Of a DNA stretch of 64,000 nucleotides, positions 1-12,649 are shown in pieces (the first letter of the stretch is position 1; every line of letters starts with the position of its first letter). The DNA is from Cinnamomum chago. Taxonomy: Eukaryota; Streptophyta; Magnoliopsida; Laurales; Lauraceae. The DNA is taken from the NCBI GenBank assembly GCA_038049695.1, contig CP142451.1:67585501-67649500 (forward strand), read 5' to 3'. The translations under genes were made by a program, and so were the position numbers. Under the pieces are notes generated by a model. That model was not told the origin of the DNA, did no database searches, and was given only the letters and a program-made list of their open reading frames with translations.

Positions 1-578
1 ACGAGAATATCTTTCGTACCATGCATGACTAGTTGACCGTTATCAAACATCAAGATTCATTGAATTTGCTAAAAGAATTGGTTTGATTTTGGGCTCGAAA
101 TGCCCAAAATCCATATTCATTAAGCAAGAAAAATTACTCCAAATCTCAAGTCAAACATCAAGAATCCATATTCAACAATATCAGGCAACATGAAGCTAAA
201 CATAGAACCTTTTTTTAGGTTTTCATTTTTCTAGAATTAAGTTAAACCTTACCTTGGACAGCCATGATATGGAGTTGAAGATGTTCACAAAATTCTTGAA
301 TTTGGTCCACCAATCATCTAGGGCTCAAACCTTTTGACGTGTGATGAGTATAGAGAGGAAAGCCACTAAGCACCCCTAGTTATAGTCACAATTGGAGATG
401 CCCCATATTATCTCCTCTCTACTTGGGGTGATTTGTCTCACCTAACTTATGATTAGGTTAGATCTAATTTGGATCCAAATCTTTTCATTAAAACTCAAAA
501 CTCCAAAATTTGGTCATTTGTTTAAACGCGTTGGAAATTAATTGGCATTTGTCAGTTGATGGGTTTATTAGATAGCTT
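1..578. other. Unassigned AT-rich sequence
   Basis: No convincing coding region, repeat boundary or RNA gene was found here. The text is AT-rich with a few short direct repeats of an 'acatcaagattcat' type near the start. It resembles plant intergenic or transposon-derived DNA and could be the edge of an older LTR element, but no terminal repeat or primer site supports that. Confidence 0.4.
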
Positions 579-1190
579 CATTTCCTAAACTATTCCCCCC
601 CCCCCCTTCCCTCTCTCCCTCCACCCTCTTCCTCTCCCCCACTCCACCCTCCCATCCTCTAGCGAGGAGGGATCGCCGACCAGTAGCCCGCGGCTACAGC
701 CCCGGCCGGCCAGCCAGCAGCCTCCCTCCCCCCTCCCTCTTTCTTCCTCCCTACCCCCTCCCCTCTCCTCTATTTTCTCTCCCTTTCTCCCTTCCTCCAC
801 TTCTCTCTCATGCCCCCCTCCCTACCCCCTCCCCACCCCCTTATTTTCTCTCCCTCTCTCCCTTCCTCCACTTCTCTCTCCTACCCCTTCCCCCCCTCTC
901 CTTCCCCTTCCCAGCCGCTGACGGGGAGGGAGATCGGGCGGCAAAGCTGCACTAGGCGGAAACCCTGTCGCCCAATCTCCCTCCCCATCGGTGGTTAGGA
1001 GAGGAAGGGGGGGAGGGAGGGAGAGAAAATAAAGGAGGGGGAGGGAGGAAGGAAGAGGGGGAAGGGAGGCCACTGGATGGTCGGCCGAGGATCCCTCCCC
1101 GCCGGAGACTGGGACGGTGGGCTGGGGAAGAGGAAGAGGGTGAAGGGAGAAAGGGAAAGGGAGGAGGGGAAAGGGGCAGTTTAAGAAATG
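579..1190. repeat. Long imperfect inverted repeat (foldback), pyrimidine-rich arm then purine-rich arm
   Basis: The left end reads catttcctaaact and the right end agtttaagaaatg, its near reverse complement. The match continues inward with interruptions: a left segment around 610-690 (ccaccctcttcctct, then gaggagggatcgccgacca) pairs with 1070-1150, and the inner gggagggagatcgggcg (925-942) pairs with cgcccaatctccctccc (969-985). The centre is near 955. The left arm is almost all C and T, the right arm almost all G and A. A 4-bp gctt flanks both ends and could be a target duplication, but that is weak. It may be a foldback or MITE-like DNA element. Long open frames across it are composition artefacts. 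Confidence 0.6.
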
Positions 1191-1319
1191 GCTTTTTTTT
1201 CTTCTTTATAGTGTGGATAGACTGTTAACACCAAAAATGTCACTTTGCCTCTTCGACATCGAAAGCTACATGAAGTTGCATCCTACTACAAACAGGCAAT
1301 GCCACTAGGAGGCTTTACA

Positions 1320-1650
1320 TCAAGTTTCAGGCCATTCCGACATCATTTGGCCCAAAAGGGAAACAGCTGCAACAAAGTCAGCTCTCCCGGCGGCGACAGT
1401 GTCAAAGACATCAAAACTTCAATCAGAGCCTATGGATGGTCCCAAAATACCTCCAAAAAGGCTCCGTGTCAAATTTCAAATCAAACCGACAACGTTTGAC
1501 CCTCCATCAACCCTCAAACAGTAAAATCATGCCTCTCGGTTGCAAGAACCATCGAGACCATCACTCGTCAAACAGAGCACATGGGTGGCTTCAACATGTT
1601 TCCAAAGGGCTACACGTAAAATTTTAGGTCATTCCGACGTCATTTGACCT
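1320..1650 (+). repeat. Three ~148-bp degenerate units inside LTR copy A
   Basis: The phrase tcaaatttcaggtcattcc, followed by gacatcatttgacc, recurs in diverged form at 1320, 1469 and 1617, giving steps of 149 and 148 bp. The same unit occurs five times in the LTR at 45606 and three times in that at 48506. Confidence 0.75.
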
Positions 1651-2577
1651 AGTTTTGACTTCTGACGGAAAATCGGCGACAAAGTCTTTGGCTTTTTCAA
1701 AAAATAAGAAACTTTGTGCTCCGATTTGCACAGCTTCTCTTTAGGTTTTCTTCAGGAGAATCACGCCAATAAATGAGGAAAATTTTCAAGAAAAATACCG
1801 GAGAAAAAAAAAGAATCAGAAAAGATCGAGGAATGGCCGAAAAACGGCGATCAAAAAGGGGAAAAGTCCCCGGCGACCCTGGAAATCTGGGTCGCTGGAT
1901 TTCCGCCGAAAGGGCCATTTTCTGACCCTTTTCGCTTTTCGAGAATCCAGGCCCCTATGGTTTTCCGAAAATCTGATTTTTGGTGCTCGAAATCAACTGA
2001 TCTTCACCAACATCTCAGATCTACCATCATGAGCATGTGATCATCATCGCACGTTTCAAAATCGCCAAACCGACCAATCAAGAAAGTACACTTTCTGTCC
2101 AACGGATCGAGAAATCGACAGGACAGATGTAATCGGCCCACTGATATTAATCAGTATCAAAAGTTGCATCGCCATCTGATATCAAACAACATGTGGATCC
2201 CTCGGCGATCATCGCAAGAAGAATTCCAAAAGATGCGGTACGGCCCGCAACTCTTCGAACACCCTGGCGACCACTTAATACAGTTAAATGACCTATTTTA
2301 TGACAAGTTAATGTAGTCATTAACTCATTATTTTGGATGGTCCAATCAGAATCAAGGAAAAAAGGAGTTATAAGTCTAAGCAATCATGACAATAAATCAT
2401 GAAACTCCTCTCATCATGGAGTTTAAAGGCGATTAAATGCCCATCATTCTCCATCGGCCAATCGAAAGCCAAGAAAAAGGAGTTACAAAATCATGAAATA
2501 AAAACTTGTAACTCCTCCCATCATAGAGCATCAATGTCATCAATGCTCATAAACCCATCCCATGGCTACCAAAAGCC

Positions 2578-2585
2578 TATAAAAG
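2578..2585 (+). promoter_or_regulatory. TATA box of LTR copy A
   Basis: tataaaag sits within the conserved block aaaagcctataaaag, kept in all three copies of this LTR, about 750 bp before its end. A likely Pol II start for the element's RNA. Confidence 0.6.
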
Positions 2586-3337
2586 GGGGGTTATTCCAAG
2601 AAGAACAGATCCAGAGGGAGAGAAATCCAAGAAGAAAAATCTCCAAAGTCTAGATATTGCGCAAATAAGCTCTGCTACTTTGAAGAAACTCTGCTGCAAC
2701 AAACACCACAAGGTGATTGAAGTCCCTTGGGGGGCCACCCCCCAAGGCCCTCTCTTTCTATCCGACTTGGCCTAGATGCGGCTTGTCAGCCCGTCTACTC
2801 GGTTTTTATTGGATATGGAACCTCCCCTTAGTCTTTATCATCTAAAAATCTTAAGTCCAAGCCAAGCCAAAAAAATCAAAGCATCATATGTTCTCATCTG
2901 AAGGACGATGGTGAAGTCCATACATGACTTGCGACTGTTGATCTGAACAAGTCCCCGCAATTTCCTGACAAGTCAGAATTCCTTTTCTTACTTTTCTATT
3001 GTATTTTGTATTTTTTTCTAACGAGACAAAAAAAATCACAATTCTTGTCTTTCATTATTGATGAGATTTGTACATCGCCTTTCACGGAAAATATCGCCTT
3101 TTACGACATTCAAAAACGTTGTCTCTTTTCTTAAATATATGTGCAATGGAAACTTAGGAAAAAAGTTGATTTCCTTTTCTACTTGTAAAGGTGGATCTCT
3201 GAATCATCATTTCTAAATTCCAAGTAGAATAGAAAATCTAGCATACCCGTACAAAAATGTTGATGCTCGGTTTTTTCCCTCCGCCGGCCTCCTAGAAGCC
3301 CCGGGACGGAAGATAAAGAATAAAAGCCGGGTCCAAG

Positions 3338-3357
3338 TTGGCACACCCGGTGGGACT
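3338..3357 (+). other. Primer-binding site of the Tat-like element
   Basis: ttggcacacccggtgggact begins two bases after the LTR end. Related ttggc..cc..gtggga strings follow 5' LTRs of many plant gypsy elements of this type. I do not assign the tRNA. Confidence 0.75.
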
Positions 3358-3519
3358 CGTTCATTTGAGAACGTGATGCTTGAATTCTTAGGCTCCTTTC
3401 TAGTTGGTGGCCTATGTTGGATCTTGCATTTGAAAAAAAAAGAACATGAGATGGGATTTTTTGGAAATTTCTATCTTTGATTTCCGCTCTTTCTCATTTC
3501 AAAAAAAAATCTGGTTTCT

Positions 3520-4575
3520 TTTTCTTGGATTCAATTTTGAGAAATTTTGATCCTTTCCTCTCCGAACTTGATAGCTCACATAAATGTTTGTAGTTATTGT
3601 TCGTATCGAGGAATCGGTCATTTTTTTCTTTGATGAGTCCGAGTCCGATAGGGATTTTAAAAAAAATAAAAAAGAGTCTAATTTCAAACTCTTCATAAAA
3701 AATCAGTTTTTTCTCTTTTGGATTCAAATTAGAGAAACTTTGGTTTCTTCCTTTTCGGATAATGGCTCGTGGAAATCGTTTGTAGCCAACATTTGGATTG
3801 GGAGGGGCCATTCGCTTTCTTTGATGGGTCTGTTAGAGATCTTTTAAAAAAAATTAAAACTTCTCTCTTTTGGATTCAAATTTGAGAAACTTTGGTTTCT
3901 TCCTTTTCGGACAATGGCTCATGGAAATTGTTTGTAACCAACGTTTGGATTGGGAGGGGCCATTCGCTCTCTTTGATGGGTCCATTAAAGATCTTCCAAG
4001 AAAAGTTTTTAAAAAAAAGAAAAAAAATCCCCTAAGGCTACACCATTTGCGTTCTTTGACCAAAGTGGATGTAAGAAAAGCCTTGTCCAAAGTGTGGAGA
4101 CAGCTAGACTGTTCGAGGCAAGGGTCCTCCAAACAGGTTCATTAAGTAATCCTGCCCTTACCTGGGGGTTGATCTATCTACTGAGGTTTCATGAGACCGA
4201 ATTGGAAACCTATGTGTACTTTTCAAAAAAAAAAAAACCCAAAAAAAAACTTTTTCAAAACCAAAAAAAATAAAAAAACTTCTGTCATTTTTTAATTTAG
4301 ATTTGAGAAATCTTGGTTCATTCCCTTTTGGATGAAAGCTCGTGGAAATTGCTTGTAGCTTGCGTTCGGACAGGAATACCACTTTCTCTCTTTGATGAAT
4401 TCAATTTTGACCTTTCAAAAAAAAAAAAAGAACTTCCGTCATTTTGGGTTCAAATTTGAGAAATCTTGGTTCTTTTTCTTTCGGACAAGCTCACAGAAAT
4501 TGTTTGTAGCTTATGTTCGAATTGGAATACCATTTGCTCTCTTTCATGAATCCAATTTTGACCTTTCAAAAAAAA
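3520..4575 (+). repeat. Degenerate tandem repeats in the element's 5' leader
   Basis: Five units of a ~110-130 bp motif (ggattcaaatttgagaaac, then a tggtttcttccttttcgg part, a gtttgtagc part and a ctctttgatg part) start near 3524, 3719, 3871, 4300 and 4447, separated by A-rich spacers. This lies between the primer site and gag, and is non-coding. Confidence 0.75.
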
Positions 4576-4969
4576 CCATCTCGTGTCCATTCCAAGGATG
4601 CGATTTGCAACATTTGTGCCTAGCGGTGCTAGTACGCCCTTTCGGGTCTACTGTATTCGCGACCGACACATTTGTATCTCCAACCTTATATCATCTTATT
4701 TCGAGTGAGCCTCGCTTCTCGGTAATTTGAATTAAGGTTTACAATTGATTGTAACAGTCACTAGAACGCTCACTCTAAGCCTCCTATACTTGCGTTTAGA
4801 ACAATTGTACCCTCAATGGCTTTTTGCCTTTTTCACCTCGCTTGGGCCGGGCCATGTTCCCTCGAGCGATTTGAAAAGACAAAACCATAGTTCTTTTCCA
4901 TTTATGATCACCATATTCTTGTGATTACTAATGGATTTGGTCTTGTTTTAGAAGTTTTCCAAACTAACA
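4576..4969 (+). other. Leader between repeat array and gag, non-coding
   Basis: Mixed sequence with no long open frame and no motif I recognise; part of the same retroelement leader. Confidence 0.5.
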
Positions 4970-7412
4970 ATGGCAGCTTCATTGACCATCACCTTTAACG
5001 AGAACAAGTACCAGCTCATGCTTCAAGAAGAGCAAAACAAGTGCACTCATAAGTGCCCTGCCAACTGCCGAAGCGTCATCTCCCTCGGCAACTCTCAGAA
5101 CACCGGGTCGACCTCTACTCCCCGGACCATTGTCTTTGGGTCACTAGGACCATTCCCACTCCCCGCAGAAGAAACTGTATATGCCAAAAGGTAGAAAATT
5201 GCCTCTGGACATGTCGCTGCTCCGACACCAAAGGCAGCCATCAAAAAGCCTGAAGCCCGTGGCAACCCCACGAAGCCTCAACCTACAAAGAACTAGGTTT
5301 ACCCCAAGACTTGGTCCCCAAGACCTTCACCAAAACAAAGGAGGTCCCGAGCATCTGCAAAGCCAGTATACATGGCCCCTCTCAAGGAGAACCAGTTATA
5401 CCCTCTCTCTTACATGAAAGAGGATAGGCCTACCCTCCGCCAAACAAACAAATCAACCCATCATGAGTCGGCTTGCTCCTACAAGCCAAAAATCAGATCA
5501 TGCATTACAAGGCCTCTGCGAGAACTTGCCAAGGCCTATACTCCTGTAGTTCGACCCTTTATCTCAATAGGGGCCGAACTCGCAAAGTTCAAAGCCTCAT
5601 TACGACAAGTAAAGGACCGCGCCTGGATCCTGTCCATGCCTAGCTTCGAAGAAGACAAGCACGACTGTTGTACACGAGGGACTACGCCCTTCATTGCTAG
5701 AGCTCAGCCAAAGCTCATATTGCTCGTCGCATACGTCGTCGCGCGGCATATCGACAAAATGGACTAGAAAAGCGAAGAACCCAGCATTCTACCCTTTAAG
5801 TCTCTAAAAAATGGGTCGAAAGAGAAAGACCAGATCAAGTTGATGTTGTCCATATGGTTGGCAAAGCTAGAAAACACTAGAAGTCGGCAACTAAAATTCA
5901 TGTCAAACGACCGAAGACTCACAGCGTCTCCCGGAAACGAAGACATCAGGAGGATTCTCCCGCTCCTTCAAGCCAAGGACATCGGAGTAACTACTCCACC
6001 GATTCTTCATCCAAAAGAATGAGCTCCAGCTCAGTCACCAAGACGATGTCCTCATTCGACTCTCGAAAGGTGAACGTCTTGGTTACAAATGCTGAGCAGC
6101 CTCCGCCGCATGATGACATAACCGCACGCATCCAACAGCTAGAGCAAGGACAACAGAGAATAGAGACTTTGATTGAAAACCTCCTTCTCACTTTCTAGTA
6201 TCCACCAAACAATGAAGTCCATCTAAATGATGAGACAAACGATGGAGATGAGGAGTCACATGCCCTTACGAAAAATGACGTTGACAATATCCTCGCCAAA
6301 GCAAAAGAAGAGGATACACTAAAGCAGCATGTGATCAAGCCACCTTATCCCCTATGTGTAAGGTCCGCGACCTTACTGGGTCAATTGGGGCCCAATAGCA
6401 GGCTCGTTGACCCATTTATTTTATTATTATTATAATTAATTGTATTTTAGATATTTAAGTGGGTTTAGGCTTTGAGTGAGTTTCTTTTAGTGTTAGGATA
6501 GTGTCTGCGAAGTTTCGTTTGATTTCGAGTTCGTTTGATACTAGAAAGGGGTAGTTTGCAAATTAGGGAAAATTGAGTGTTTTTTTCGGAAAAATTCCTA
6601 TCATCATGATTTTGGGTTCATTGGAAAGGTTTTGTCGCGCTAATCATTTTTGTCTTCTGGCTCGTTGCGATCCGACGACCAGAAACCCTTCAAATTGTCC
6701 ATTCTTTCACCGGACCCACTTAAAGGGCAATTTGGTCTTTTCCTCCCTCTCTTCTTCTTAAACAAGGATTAGCCCTAATCTCATTCTCACTTCTGCAACG
6801 AAGCTACAACAGCCCTCCTTCTCCCTCTTCATCTTCTCAAGCCCAGATCTCCCTCCGAGAGAGATTACCTCCGTGATCCGGACCGCACATCTTCTTCCTT
6901 TCGATCTCCTCTCTCCATTGATATTAGTGGGTAAGCCTTTTCCCATCATCAACTTTTCCATTCGTTTTCTCTTTTGTTTAGAATAGGTTGGATCATGATC
7001 TTTTTCTTTCTTTTCTTCTTCATTGCGTTCTAGATTGCGTTTGGTCGGATTAGATTGTGGGTTTTACGAAAGAGAGCTTCTCCTCAAGCTTTTTCCAATT
7101 TCTAATCGTCTTCTTGGTTGAGGCAAGTAGATATGCATTTTATATTTAATCATGTGTGTATTGTTTCTTTTGATTGCAATGATATCCTTGTTAGATTACC
7201 CAAATTCCAAGCTTATTGTTGGTATTGCATTGGGATTGACATGTTAGGTTAGATTTGTGGGTTGGATTGGATTAATTGTTAAAGTGGTACCCCTTTTGAT
7301 GTTTTTAATTTGATAGAATGGATGAGAATGATGATTGAAATGATTGGGGAGCATGGAGGCTCGTTTTCTACAGGAAAAAAGGAAGCGAAAACCCATTTTC
7401 GGGCTTAGGCTA

Positions 7413-7510
7413 CAGACCGATCGATCAGGCCGGCAAGCCGATCGATCGGATTGAAATTTGGTCTCAGTTAACTAAGACGAATCTCAAAGGTCCGATCGAT
7501 CAGAGGGTAA
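7413..7510. repeat. Cluster of GATCGATC palindromes in Tekay-like LTR no. 1
   Basis: Three sites (gaccgatcgatcagg, agccgatcgatcgga and ggtccgatcgatcag) lie within 100 bp. Comparable clusters with other cores occur in other elements of the window. Confidence 0.8.
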
Positions 7511-8307
7511 TTTCGTAATTTTTGACAACTTCGGAAAATGACTTAAAATACTTATAACTTTTAATCCGTACGTTGGATTTCTACATATTATATACCGTTG
7601 GAAAGCCCTTGAGATGTAGAATCCAATGGTTTTAATTTCATCTCGATCGGAGGTCGGGAAGTGATGTAAAAACTCAAATTATTGACCTAGCCTATATTTT
7701 ATTAGAAATAAGATCAATAACTTAGGTTTGGGCCTTAGATGTTGGAAACCAAGAACCTACTATCAGTTGACCATTAATGGGGATTAAATCGTAGCACGTG
7801 GCTTGGTGTGCTTCGATTAGGTGTCTAGGTATTCGTGTATTAAACATGGGATAACTGAATGCATATGGAACTGAATTAATGGATGCTTAACATGATTATA
7901 CACCAAGGGATTTCCTTAGAAGCATCGTTGATCCAATTCCACACGTACTCCGTTAGAACATGTAGGATACATGGATGACACCACTTGCCTAGGGTTGGCT
8001 CGTAATTCCTCCTTGACTTATTTAATTGTATCCGTTGTTATAATTCCTTGTACACTCTCTCTTGGCATAAAACACTTAACTAATTATGAAACATAATCCC
8101 TTGTAGAATTAGGACTTGGACCGGACTTAGAGTGTACCTTAGTACCCCGTGTTATGTAATTGATGAACATGACTAGCTAGACTGAAGGGATTACCATGTG
8201 ATTGGTTTTGTCTTGTATTGATTTGAATGAGATAATCCCTACGAACATGTCTTGTAAATTGAGCTAGCTAGACTTGCTTGTCTTGGTCTATTCTGGTGTC
8301 AGCGCCA

Positions 8308-8308
<1 letters not shown>

Positions 8309-8347
<39 letters not shown>
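8309..8347 (+). repeat. (ATT)13 microsatellite
   Basis: Thirteen uninterrupted ATT units within Tekay-like LTR no. 1. Confidence 0.95.
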
Positions 8348-10948
8348 TGCATATCATGGCCAGCTGCAGTTTGGGGTTTATTGATGGGCCGGTTACTCGG
8401 ACATCGGGGTGGGCAGTCGGCTTTGAACGGCGTCCATGCGTTGAATAGTTGGGAGCTGGCTGGGACCGTGCTACTATTCCCAGGACCGGGAGCTGGGATC
8501 CCCCTGGAGCCGGACTTTGGTATCAGTAGTCCGGATAAGATTGTTACTGGTACCCCGTGAGGTGGCTTGGACATCCACGGAGTCTCCCTCTTGTGCATTG
8601 CATTACATTACATTGGTAGTGGTGATTGTTAGTATTGCTAGGATTTCTATTTATGATTCTGAAGGTTATTTACTCATGCTACATGCCTAGTATTGTTCTT
8701 TGTATTCCTACGATCTTGTACTTGTCATTACTCTTATATTTGATGCATGTTATGTTTTAATTATATCTTGCTTATCTATTGCTCAACATGTCGTTGACTC
8801 TATTCCTTGGTGTGCAGACTCCTCAGGTGAGTACTACTACGAGGAGCAAGCAGGTGAGGAGATCCTCAACCAGTAGAGGAGGAGCGAGATTGGCGTGCCA
8901 ATGACGTAGAGTGGCGTCATCATTCCCGGCACGAGAGCGATTCATCGGGACTTCCCTAGATTTTATTTCTTCATTTATTATCTCTCATTGAACCTTTCAC
9001 ATCATTGACTTCACTATTGTTTTAAATGACCTTGATTAGTGGGATGGCCATTAAATAAATTAATTTCCTTGTTTAAGTTTTATTTTATTCTTTGTTCAAC
9101 TTTAATATATATTGAGATTCATTATTCCTTGTTGATATCCAAATATGCCTAGAATTGTATGAGTTCCGCAAATTCTTATTTTATTTGAGGCTTGAAATAT
9201 TATATCCTCACAGCGGACTTACGATCCTTGGGCCTAAAGGAAAAAAATTTTAATTAGTCCTAAATTTCACTCCCCGGATCCGGTTTATTCTCTAATCGGG
9301 TTCGGGGGACGTGATACTATGGATGGACTCGGTTCCATTCCCTCCAAAATTAATACAACCCACTCTCTAAACATACACGGGGAAGGGTTTAGCCAGACAG
9401 CATGTCATCCACTTCAAGATCCTAACAAGAGCTTTTACGGATCAAGATGCCCTCAAGATCCGCCTCTTTGCAAGTACCCTAAAAAGTACCGCCTTTGATT
9501 GGTACTCCACTCTGCCGGAGAATTCCATTAAAAAATGAAACATGCTGAAGACACGCTTCCTGACCCACTTCAAAGGTGAGGATCATCATGTTACTATGGC
9601 GCAACTCTGCAGCCTAAAATAGGGAGAGAATGAGTCAACATACGACTTCATTCACAAGTGGAAGGCGATGGCATATAAGTGCTCAGATGTACTGCCACAA
9701 GCGTCGCTGGTCGACATCTTCCGTAACAACATGAGAGCAAGGATCCACTCCATGATCATCGGCAATGCATCAAAGAACCTGGGAGAACTCCTAGAAGCAT
9801 CTATGGAAGCTAAAACGGTGATTAAAGACCTCAACAGTCAGAAATCATCGAAGAAAGAGCCTATTATCATTACGACCTCAAAATCGAAGAAAAAGGAGGT
9901 TCTTAATGTGCAAACTAAGTCAGCTCTTCAGCAACCAAAGAAAGGTGAAAATAAAGTTACAGGTAAGAAACCTGAACTCTCTGAGGCCTTCAAAGAATGA
10001 GTAGAAAAAAATACCCGTTCGATGAAGATATTGAAGAAATCTTTGGGGATCTTTTAGCAAATGGTAAACTCACCTTGCCAGACCCCAAAAGGCCGGGAGA
10101 TGTAGGCAAAACCAAGGATCCTCGGTATTGTCCATATCACCAGATGGTCTCGCATCCTCTCAATCAATGTTTTGTTGTGAGAGAGAAGATCAATAGATGT
10201 GGAAAAACGGAGTCATCACCTTTGACAAAAACTATGGATTTGCCTCCGTCAACTCGTGTCATATGGACAAACTTCAAAGTCACCAAAGGAGAAGATCACT
10301 ACTTCCTTCAAGGTGATAAAAATGACTCAAACGTCCCAAGAGTTGGTTCCTTATCCAACACCAGATGGACAACCTATATGGGTGCATCCCAATCTCCTTG
10401 AAGATGAATATTGGGAGATCGTCAAAACAAAGCCAGCTGCTCAACAGCGAAGGCAAGCCAAGATACAACTTCGCAAGATTAGACAGCAAGAGAAAGCTCA
10501 ACCAAAACAAGGAGTCCCTGAAAAGGCAGAGACCTCTTCTACTGCTTCACTGGGGGCAACAGAAGAGTCCGTTCCCAAGACTTCAAGGGCAACAAGAAAA
10601 TTCACCATTGGTGATTTCATGCCAAGCTACACAGGCGGCACCATATTCTTGCAACTCGGTAATTGGATTCTCCATGGATGGATACAAGTCCAATGACACC
10701 GCCAGTGACACCGATGAGTGGGAGGATTCCCTTGAAATAGGAGAATACCTCTCCGACGAATAATGGATTCCTGAATCTCATCTTATGCCAGTAATCTGGT
10801 ATAATCCCTTACAGCCATAAGGTTCCTGGTCTGATGATGAAGAAGACCAAAAGGCTGTTCAAAAAAATGCTATCGATCCAGCACCTGCCAATGCTCCAGT
10901 AGGACCCAACATTGATGAGACACAAGGAGTAGATGACGAATAAGATTT

Positions 10949-12633
10949 TGTTGGAAGTAGGTGGGCCTCATGGATAGATTTTCAAAACTTTTGACCCACT
11001 TGATTCAGGGATCAAGTACCCATAAGGCCATAAACCATATCCAGGATGCAATCCCTCTATCTCATGAATCAAGTACAGTAATAAAATCTATCTAAAAGAT
11101 AGAACTTAGCAACTACATGCATCCAAAACAATCCACAATAAATAGAGAAGTAGATTATACCTTTGGAGCCCTGTAGTGCTCTAATGGAGGAGAAGACAAT
11201 TAACTTGATCAAGAACTCTTCTTGAAGCAATTAGAGATCTCCAAGACCTTGTTATCTTCCACGCTATGACCCGCTTATCCGATCTCTTTTCTCAAGAAGA
11301 TTGGTGGAAACTTCAAGATAAAACCCTACTAGAAACTCCATGGAACTAGAAGAGAACTAGAAGAGAGAAAAGAAGAGGACAAGAATTGTGCAACACTTGC
11401 ACAAAGGAGCCTTGGGCATGGGATACTATTAGTGGACGTCCAAGGGTGTGTTTGTCCTCTATTTAAAGTCCTCAAACCTCATCTTTTAACTCTCTTACTA
11501 ATTGTATTAGAAGTCTCACTTTCATACTAATTAGTAATATACTATTACCACTATTAGAAGTCACACTTCAAATAGAAATAGTAACTTTCTAATTCCTTCC
11601 TTTTTGGAGTACAAGTAGAATTAGTATCTTTCTAATATCTTGGGCTAGCGTGGGGACCACTAGGGAATCCAAAGAAAGCTGGCTCCAACTGGGACACCGC
11701 AACCCTACATCTCATGTGCAATCCGGGCCCATAGTTAATTGCAAATAACACCACTATATAAATGCAAATGCACTCCAATCTTAGAAATAAATTACAATGA
11801 AGACCCTAAACTTCCCAATTACCATAAGTAAGCCCCTCTATCAATATCCATGGATCAATTGGAATAAATCCTTCCCATCAAATCTTAGATCCACATCTTA
11901 TTATCCTTGAGCCCCAATTAATCACAGTGATCATCAGTGCCATCCAATTAACTCTTAATCGAGATGGGTGCGCACTTACTAATAACAAATCCATTAATTG
12001 GCACAAGGGGATAATGTGGATAGATACTATATTGACCATTGTATGTTCCCACAGTCCAACTACCATGTACCCAAGACACCGAGGTGTTGACCTATAGTTG
12101 GCCTCACTCATTGGTGACTCAAAACAAATGAATAGACAGAAACTTGAGTTCATCAATGTCTCATGATTTAGAGTCTATTTCCAGGGAATTATGAGAGTAG
12201 ACCTTAAAATCGAGACAGTATTGCATAAGGTGCTTCTCATGGTCCTTCAATACATCCAATGTACCAGCACTATGATCCAGAATCTTACATTCTGATGATC
12301 GAGACAAATCACACTATCTCATAGTGATCAAAGTGCTACAACCTTATCAAATGAGATGCCCATCCTCATCATTGGTTGTGAAGATATTTTTAAGTATAAG
12401 ACTTGTGACACATGTCTCCCGTATGTGGATCTCATTCATATACATATATCACATCTGCTATACTAATCGGACCGGGTTCATCTCATGAACCATCATGTCA
12501 TATTTATTGGTCATGTGCATTAAGTAATAAAACAGCAATCATCTCATGAAAGGAAAGCATAATTTTATTGATAAATAAAGAAATTAATCAATTTATTACA
12601 TCAACTGATGGATTGAGACCACACAGTCTAACA
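10949..12633 (-). repeat. Copia 3' LTR (minus strand)
   Basis: 1685 bp. On the minus strand it starts TGTTAGACTG and ends CTACTTCCAACA. A purine tract lies immediately 5' of it in element orientation. Near-identical relatives occur at 33703-34736 (partial), 34737-36413 (opposite strand) and, more diverged, 37329-39101. Confidence 0.9.
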
Positions 12634-12648
12634 ATCTCCCACTTGGGC
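12634..12648 (-). other. Polypurine tract of the antisense copia element
   Basis: The plus strand reads atctcccacttgggc, i.e. gcccaagtgggagat on the element strand, directly before the 3' LTR. This is the usual copia second-strand primer site. Confidence 0.85.
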
Positions 12649-12649
12649 T

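Larger units (their letters stand above)
1223..3335 (+). repeat. Tat-like LTR, copy A (5' LTR)
   Basis: About 2.1 kb, starting tgttaacacc and ending gccgggtcca two bases before a primer-binding site, so it is a 5' LTR. It aligns along its length with the copies at 45606 and 48506, being closer to the latter. It contains three ~148-bp degenerate units, a TATA box near 2578, a ctccgccggcc motif near the end and a 6-base C run (2735-2741 area) that is longer in copy B. The sequence before it differs from that before the other two copies, as expected for a 5' LTR in flanking DNA. Confidence 0.85.
6357..9316 (+). mobile_element. Tekay/Del-like solo LTR no. 1
   Basis: 2960 bp bounded by an exact 5-bp duplication, ctatg (6352-6356 and 9317-9321), inside the gag gene. 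It begins tgtaaggtccgcgacc and ends gggggacgtgata, the C-rich/G-rich imperfect inverted ends typical of large Tekay/Del chromovirus LTRs. No internal genes, primer site or second LTR are present, so it is a solo LTR left by LTR-LTR recombination. Its 3' part (about 8815-8950) has the tcaggtgag...ggcgtgccaatgacg type segment shared in spirit with the LTR at 28819. Sense orientation relative to the window. Confidence 0.75.
4970..10948 (+). pseudogene. Tat-like gag, broken and interrupted by a solo LTR
   Basis: Gag is the structural protein that packages element RNA. Recognisable parts: a start region near 4970; a glutamine-rich coiled segment near 6100-6190; a K-P-P-Y-P stretch at 6340-6355 that resumes at 9317 after the inserted LTR with a V-P-F-P-P block; the retrotransposon-gag core at about 9430-9830 (A-F-D-W-Y-S-T-L-P, a P-Q-A-S-L-V-D-I block and a basic C-terminal helix); a cysteine/histidine knuckle C-P-Y-H-Q-M-V-S-H-P-L-N-Q-C near 10120-10180; and an acidic tail to about 10940. 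It is broken by several changes. No protease or polymerase of this element follows; the next base begins a copia LTR. Confidence 0.7.

Noticed and set aside
585-1073. Open frames on both strands in the CT/GA-rich region
   Set aside because: Low-complexity peptides (runs of Gly/Arg/Glu or Pro/Ser) caused by base composition within a foldback; no protein features.
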